Of a stretch of 64,000 bases of DNA, positions 59,996 through 64,000 are shown piece by piece; position 1 is the stretch's first letter, and each line of letters begins with the position of its first letter. The notes beneath the pieces are model-generated. The model searched no databases and was not told where the DNA came from. It saw only the letters and a list, made by a program, of their open reading frames with translations. The stretch is taken from the NCBI GenBank assembly GCA_005880315.1, contig VBHB01000079.1:62001-126000 (forward strand). The letters run 5' to 3'. The position numbers and the translations under genes are program-made. The DNA comes from Chloroflexota bacterium (GTDB taxonomy: Bacteria; Chloroflexota; Dormibacteria; Dormibacterales; Dormibacteraceae).

Positions 59996-61312
59996 GTGGA
60001 GGTAGCCACCCTGCCGGCCGGTCGCCGGCCTGCGGGTGCGTCGGGATCGGCGGAGCCGGGGCGCTTGGGCGCCAACGGCCAGCTTCGGCCGCGCCAGCGC
60101 AGGCGCGCGACCCAACGACTCGAGAAAGCCCAGGCCGCGGCCTCGATCGCGCTCGGCGCCGTCTCGACCTACTTCGAGGCTGAGATGGAGCTGCCTACCT
60201 TCTTCAGCCACCTCGCGGAAACGGTTGCCGGCCTGGTCGGCGCCCGACGCGTGGCCTTCTTACGGCTCTCTTCCGCCGGCAACCTGGTCCTTCAGCGCGA
60301 GCCTTTTGGCTTTCCAGCCCAGTCCCCAATCCGCGGCCTCCGCATCGAGGCCAAGCCCGATGGCGACGGCATCGCCTCACGCGTGATTTACGGGGACGAG
60401 CTCGACATCCATGACGGCACCTCGGCCGCGCTCGACTCCCTCTGGGAGGAACACGGCATTCGAGACACTCGCAACTCGATCGCTGTCTCGTGGCCGGCAG
60501 GCGACCGGCGGATCGGCGCATTGGCCGCGTACGACTCCGAGCGCGGTTTTACCAACGACGATGCCTGGATCCTCCGCGTCGCGGCGATGGCCACCGGGCT
60601 GGTCTGGCAGTACCGGGAGGCCGAAGAGGAGCTCGACGTCGCCGTCGAGCGCCTCGAGGAGGCGATTGCGGCGCGCCGGCAGCTCCTGGCCAATGTAGCT
60701 TCCGGCGGCGATGAGGCCAGACGCCGTTTCGCCAGCGCCCTTCATGACGACTCGCTGCAGCTTCTGACCGCGGCCGAGCTCCAGCTCGAGCGTATCCGGA
60801 CCGACAGCGACTCCAAGCGTCAAACCGCGCAGCTCGACCAGCTGGCACTGACCATCAAGAAAGTTGAGGATTCGCTCCGGCGCCTGCTGTCCACGGTGAG
60901 CCCGGAGGCTCTTGATCTCACCGTCGGCTTGAAAGAGGCCATCCGCGACCGGCTGGAAACGCTGCGGGTGCACGCAGGAATCGAAACCGACATCGACCTC
61001 CAGTTTCCGGACGAGCTTCCGGTCGAGGTGGAGACGATGGTTTTCAAGAACGTCGCCGAAGCCCTCACCAATGTGCAGAAGCATTCGCATGCCACGCGTA
61101 TTCGGGTGGCGGCGGGCGCTCTCGACGGTGGGGTGGTAGTCGAAGTCAGCGACGACGGCACCGGTTTCGTCGTTGAGGAGTGCCTGCACGTGCCGGGTCA
61201 TCTGGGCTTGCTCACGATGAAAGAGCGAGCGCAGCTTGCCGGCGGTTGGTGCCGCATCGTGAGCGAACCGGGGGCCGGCGCCAAAGTCGAGTTCTGGATA
61301 CCCACCAACTAA
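59996..61312 (+). CDS. GAF sensor histidine kinase (HisKA_3), orphan
   Basis: 438 aa; GTG 59996 with AGGAGGGGCGAT just upstream. An N-terminal Arg/Gly/Pro-rich stretch, a short coiled coil, one GAF domain (~55-210), then HisKA_3 with phospho-acceptor His250 ([21 protein letters not shown]) and HATPase_c ([28 protein letters not shown]). The kinase half closely resembles that of the GAF-GAF kinase at 40280-42043, so the two are paralogues. No response regulator gene is adjacent; it could signal through the regulator at 42040-42675. The next gene starts 48 bp downstream. Confidence 0.9.
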   Translation: MEVATLPAGRRPAGASGSAEPGRLGANGQLRPRQRRRATQRLEKAQAAASIALGAVSTYFEAEMELPTFFSHLAETVAGLVGARRVAFLRLSSAGNLVLQREPFGFPAQSPIRGLRIEAKPDGDGIASRVIYGDELDIHDGTSAALDSLWEEHGIRDTRNSIAVSWPAGDRRIGALAAYDSERGFTNDDAWILRVAAMATGLVWQYREAEEELDVAVERLEEAIAARRQLLANVASGGDEARRRFASALHDDSLQLLTAAELQLERIRTDSDSKRQTAQLDQLALTIKKVEDSLRRLLSTVSPEALDLTVGLKEAIRDRLETLRVHAGIETDIDLQFPDELPVEVETMVFKNVAEALTNVQKHSHATRIRVAAGALDGGVVVEVSDDGTGFVVEECLHVPGHLGLLTMKERAQLAGGWCRIVSEPGAGAKVEFWIPTN

Positions 61313-61360
61313 ACGCGAAGTACGACGTCGAGAGAAAGGAAAGGAGAGGAGTCACACATA

Positions 61361-64000
61361 ATGGCCACCAAAGCGCCGGCCGCAGATAAGACCGACAACC
61401 GGGCGATGCTGCGGGTATTGACCGCGGTCAAGCGAGGCGATTTCAGCGTACGCATGCCCGTCACGTCCACAGGATCGGCGGGCCAGGTCGCAGCGGCGAT
61501 CAACGACATCATCGAGGCCAACCAGCGCCTCGAGCGCGAGCTCCGCCGGCTGAGCAAGCACGTGGGCAAAGAGGGGCAGATCAAGCACGCGTCCATCGGT
61601 GACGCCGGCGGAGGCTGGGCGGCGACACTCGACTCGATCAACGACCTGATCGAGGACGTCGTCCGTCCCAACACGGAGATGGCCCGAGTCATCAGCGCCG
61701 TGGCCAAGGGCGACCTCTCGCAAACGATGCCGACCGACATCGACGGCAGGCGCTTACAGGGACAGTTCCTGGAGACCGCTCGAATTGTCAACACGATGGT
61801 CAACCAGCTCCGCTCGTTCAGCTCCGAGGTGACCCGCGTCGCGCGCGAGGTGGGTACGGAAGGCAAGCTCGGCGGCCAGGCTCAGGTCCCGGGTGTGGCC
61901 GGTGTGTGGAAGGACCTCACAGACAACGTCAACTTCATGGCCGGCAACCTGACCAACCAGGTGCGCAACATCGCAGAGGTAACCACTGCGTTCGCCAACG
62001 GTGACCTCTCGCGAAAGATCACCGTCGAAGGCCAGGGCGAGATCCTGGAGCTCAAGAACACCATCAACACGATGGTCGATCAGCTCAACGCGTTCGCGTC
62101 CGAGGTGACGCGCGTCGCGCGCGAGGTGGGCACCGAGGGCAAGCTCGGCGGCCAGGCCGAGGTCAAGGGCGTCGGCGGCACGTGGAAGGACCTCACCGAC
62201 AACGTCAACCTCATGGCCGGTCAGCTCACGAACCAGATCCGCAACATCGCGGACGTCACCACCGCGATCGCCAACGGCGACCTGTCGCGCAAGATCACCG
62301 TCGACGTCCAGGGCGAGATCCTGGAGCTCAAGAACACCATCAACACGACGGTCGACCAGCTCAACGCATTCGCGTCTGAGGTGACACGTGTCGCCCGCGA
62401 GGTGGGCACCGAGGGCAAGCTCGGCGGCCAGGCCGAGGTCAAGGGCGTCGGCGGCACGTGGAAGGACCTCACCGACAACGTCAACTCCATGGCCGGCAAC
62501 CTCACCAGCCAGGTCCGCAACATCGCAGACGTCACCACCGCGGTCGCCAACGGCGACCTCTCGCGCAAGATCACAGTTGACGTCCAGGGCGAGATCCTGG
62601 AGCTCAAGAACACCATCAACACGATGGTCGACCAGCTCAACGGCTTCGCTTCCGAGGTCACCCGCGTCGCCCGCGAGGTGGGCACCGACGGCAAGCTCGG
62701 CGGCCAGGCCGAGGTCACAGGCGTTGGGGGCACGTGGAAGGACCTCACCGACAAAGTGAACTCAATGGCCGGCAACCTCACCAGCCAGGTCCGCAACATC
62801 GCCGAGGTGACCACCGCGGTCGCCAATGGCGACCTCTCCAAGAAGATCACAGTCGACGTCCAGGGCGAGATCCTGGAGCTCAAGAACACCATCAACACGA
62901 TGGTCGACCAGCTCAACGGCTTTGCGAACGAGGTCACTCGCGTCGCGCGCGAGGTGGGCACTGAGGGCAAGCTCGGCGGCCAGGCCGATGTCAAGGGCGT
63001 CGGGGGCACCTGGAAGGACCTCACCGACAACGTCAACACGATGGCCAGCAACCTCACCGACCAGGTGCGTGGCATCGCACGAGTGGTGACGGCGGTGGCC
63101 AACGGCGACCTGCAGGGCAAGCTCTCGCTCGAGGCAAAGGGCGAGATCGCCGCCCTGGCGGAAACCATCAACAGCATGACCGAGACCCTGGCGATCTTCG
63201 CCGAGCAGGTCACAAGTGTCGCCCGCGAGGTCGGCGTGGAAGGCCGCCTCGGCGGCCAGGCTCGCGTGCCCGGCGCCGCCGGCACGTGGCGAAACCTCAC
63301 CGACAACGTCAACCAGCTCTCCGCGACGCTGACTACTCAGGTGCGAGCGATCGCTGACGTCGCCACGGCCGTGACCAAGGGTGACCTCACGAGGTCGATC
63401 GGCGTAGAGGCGAGCGGAGAGGTTGCGGTCCTCAAGGACAACATCAACGAGATGATCCGCAACCTCAAGGAGACGACCGAGAAGAACACAGAGCAGGACT
63501 GGCTGAAGACCAACCTGGCGCGTTTCGCACGCATGCTGCAGGGCCAACGCGACCCGATGACAGTGTCGAAGATGATCCTGTCCGAGCTGGCTCCGTTGGT
63601 CAATGCCGACCATGGCGTCTTCTACGGGATGAAGGCCCCTAACGGAACCGAGGCGCACCTGGACTTTCAGGCCGGCTACGCATACAGGCGCCGCAAAGAA
63701 GTCCCTATGCAGTTCCGGATCGGCGAGGGGCTTGTCGGGCAATGCGCATTCGAGAAGAAGAAGATCCTCATCACGGACGTTCCGCCCAACTACGTGAAGA
63801 TCGCCTCTGGCCTCGGCGAAGCCAGGCCGCTGAACATCCTCGTGCTGCCGGTCCTGTTCGAAGGCGACGTGCGCGCGGTCATCGAGCTCGCCTCTTTTCA
63901 GCGTTTCAGCCAGACCCACCAGGACTTCCTGGACCAGCTCATGGAGAGCATCGGGATCGTCCTCAACAACATCGAGGCCAACAGCCGCACCGAGGATCTC
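61361..64000 (+). CDS. HAMP-array sensor kinase, 3' truncated by window end
   Basis: The frame is open from ATG 61361 to the last base (880 codons) with no stop, so the protein continues outside. GAGAGGAG lies 9 nt upstream. Residues ~1-155 contain divergent HAMP-like units ([25 protein letters not shown]); residues ~156-705 are six tandem 92-residue units ([19 protein letters not shown]...[24 protein letters not shown]...[15 protein letters not shown]). A GAF domain follows (~725-870, [20 protein letters not shown]...[22 protein letters not shown]). This layout matches poly-HAMP hybrid kinases such as the fungal Nik1 class and bacterial relatives; kinase and receiver domains are expected downstream. 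No TM segment, so cytoplasmic. Confidence 0.88.
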   Translation, partial: MATKAPAADKTDNRAMLRVLTAVKRGDFSVRMPVTSTGSAGQVAAAINDIIEANQRLERELRRLSKHVGKEGQIKHASIGDAGGGWAATLDSINDLIEDVVRPNTEMARVISAVAKGDLSQTMPTDIDGRRLQGQFLETARIVNTMVNQLRSFSSEVTRVAREVGTEGKLGGQAQVPGVAGVWKDLTDNVNFMAGNLTNQVRNIAEVTTAFANGDLSRKITVEGQGEILELKNTINTMVDQLNAFASEVTRVAREVGTEGKLGGQAEVKGVGGTWKDLTDNVNLMAGQLTNQIRNIADVTTAIANGDLSRKITVDVQGEILELKNTINTTVDQLNAFASEVTRVAREVGTEGKLGGQAEVKGVGGTWKDLTDNVNSMAGNLTSQVRNIADVTTAVANGDLSRKITVDVQGEILELKNTINTMVDQLNGFASEVTRVAREVGTDGKLGGQAEVTGVGGTWKDLTDKVNSMAGNLTSQVRNIAEVTTAVANGDLSKKITVDVQGEILELKNTINTMVDQLNGFANEVTRVAREVGTEGKLGGQADVKGVGGTWKDLTDNVNTMASNLTDQVRGIARVVTAVANGDLQGKLSLEAKGEIAALAETINSMTETLAIFAEQVTSVAREVGVEGRLGGQARVPGAAGTWRNLTDNVNQLSATLTTQVRAIADVATAVTKGDLTRSIGVEASGEVAVLKDNINEMIRNLKETTEKNTEQDWLKTNLARFARMLQGQRDPMTVSKMILSELAPLVNADHGVFYGMKAPNGTEAHLDFQAGYAYRRRKEVPMQFRIGEGLVGQCAFEKKKILITDVPPNYVKIASGLGEARPLNILVLPVLFEGDVRAVIELASFQRFSQTHQDFLDQLMESIGIVLNNIEANSRTEDL
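61826..63481 (+). repeat. Six 276-bp coding repeats (HAMP array)
   Basis: Unit starts are spaced exactly 276 bp apart at 61826, 62102, 62378, 62654, 62930 and 63206. Units 2-5 are nearly identical at DNA level; the first and last have diverged. The near-identity suggests recent gene conversion or expansion. Confidence 0.9.

Noticed and set aside
62221-63919. Two long minus-strand frames over the HAMP array
   Set aside because: They are antisense to a plus-strand gene with clear HAMP and GAF homology; the repetition makes the shadows long.

Overview
The window is GC-rich, gene-dense chromosomal DNA from what looks like a free-living Terrabacteria-type bacterium (Chloroflexota, Ca. Dormibacterota or a deep actinobacterial relative). 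This is inferred from gene content: mrfAB-type repair genes, TadE/TadG proteins, two sedolisins, an actinobacterial-style GT20 trehalose-phosphate synthase, DUF1906 and CAP secreted proteins, and an LAxTG-like sorting signal. I saw no rRNA, tRNA, CRISPR array, insertion sequence or phage module. Genes are tightly packed. At least ten stop/start junctions are 4-nt overlaps (ATGA, GTGA or TTGA). Several convergent pairs touch or overlap. Many first-of-operon genes start about 7 nt after a TANNNT box with no Shine-Dalgarno sequence, which suggests leaderless transcripts.

Layout. 1-5.7 kb: end of a DUF1998 helicase and its exonuclease partner (mrfA/mrfB), then TadE, TadE and TadG-like genes. 5.7-9.6 kb: greA, a long-chain acyl-CoA synthetase and small hypotheticals. 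9.7-18.0 kb: a DUF6909-type protein with a nucleoside-phosphorylase-like C-terminus, a CDF transporter, Ppx/GppA phosphatase, fumarase, a K+ channel with an altered filter, a second CDF transporter with extra cytoplasmic repeats, and a GNAT enzyme. 18.05-21.7 kb: an overlapping trio of sedolisin lipoprotein, PrsW-like zinc-ribbon membrane protein and zinc-ribbon single-TM protein. 21.8-26.6 kb: a broken LysE exporter, GNAT, a GT87-type membrane glycosyltransferase, and a minus-strand proline/fatty-acid catabolism operon (pruA, crotonase and a 58-aa membrane protein).

26.7-34.4 kb is the most unusual region: six overlapping genes encoding a nucleotidyltransferase, a 1192-aa GT2/GT-C fusion, a radical SAM protein with a cobalamin-type N-terminus, a beta-propeller lipoprotein, a DoxX protein and a second lipoprotein. 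I do not recognise this as a described pathway and propose it as a candidate envelope glycoconjugate or lipid-modification system. 34.4-40.1 kb: FAD-dependent reductase, a second sedolisin, a DUF6855-like protein, ilvE with a possible alternative-hairpin leader, and small proteins.

40.3-45.3 kb is regulatory: a GAF histidine kinase with its NarL-type regulator, a diguanylate cyclase, and an ECF sigma factor beside a tiny Cys-rich protein. 45.3-57.7 kb is envelope-related: two class A penicillin-binding proteins, a membrane protein, a DUF1906 hydrolase-like exoprotein, YggT, otsA, a CAP protein and an APH-fold kinase. 57.8-64.0 kb: a secreted protein with 13 tandem 23-aa repeats and a sorting-signal-like tail, a YeaQ/GlsB membrane protein, an orphan GAF kinase, and the start of a large HAMP-array sensor kinase that runs off the window.
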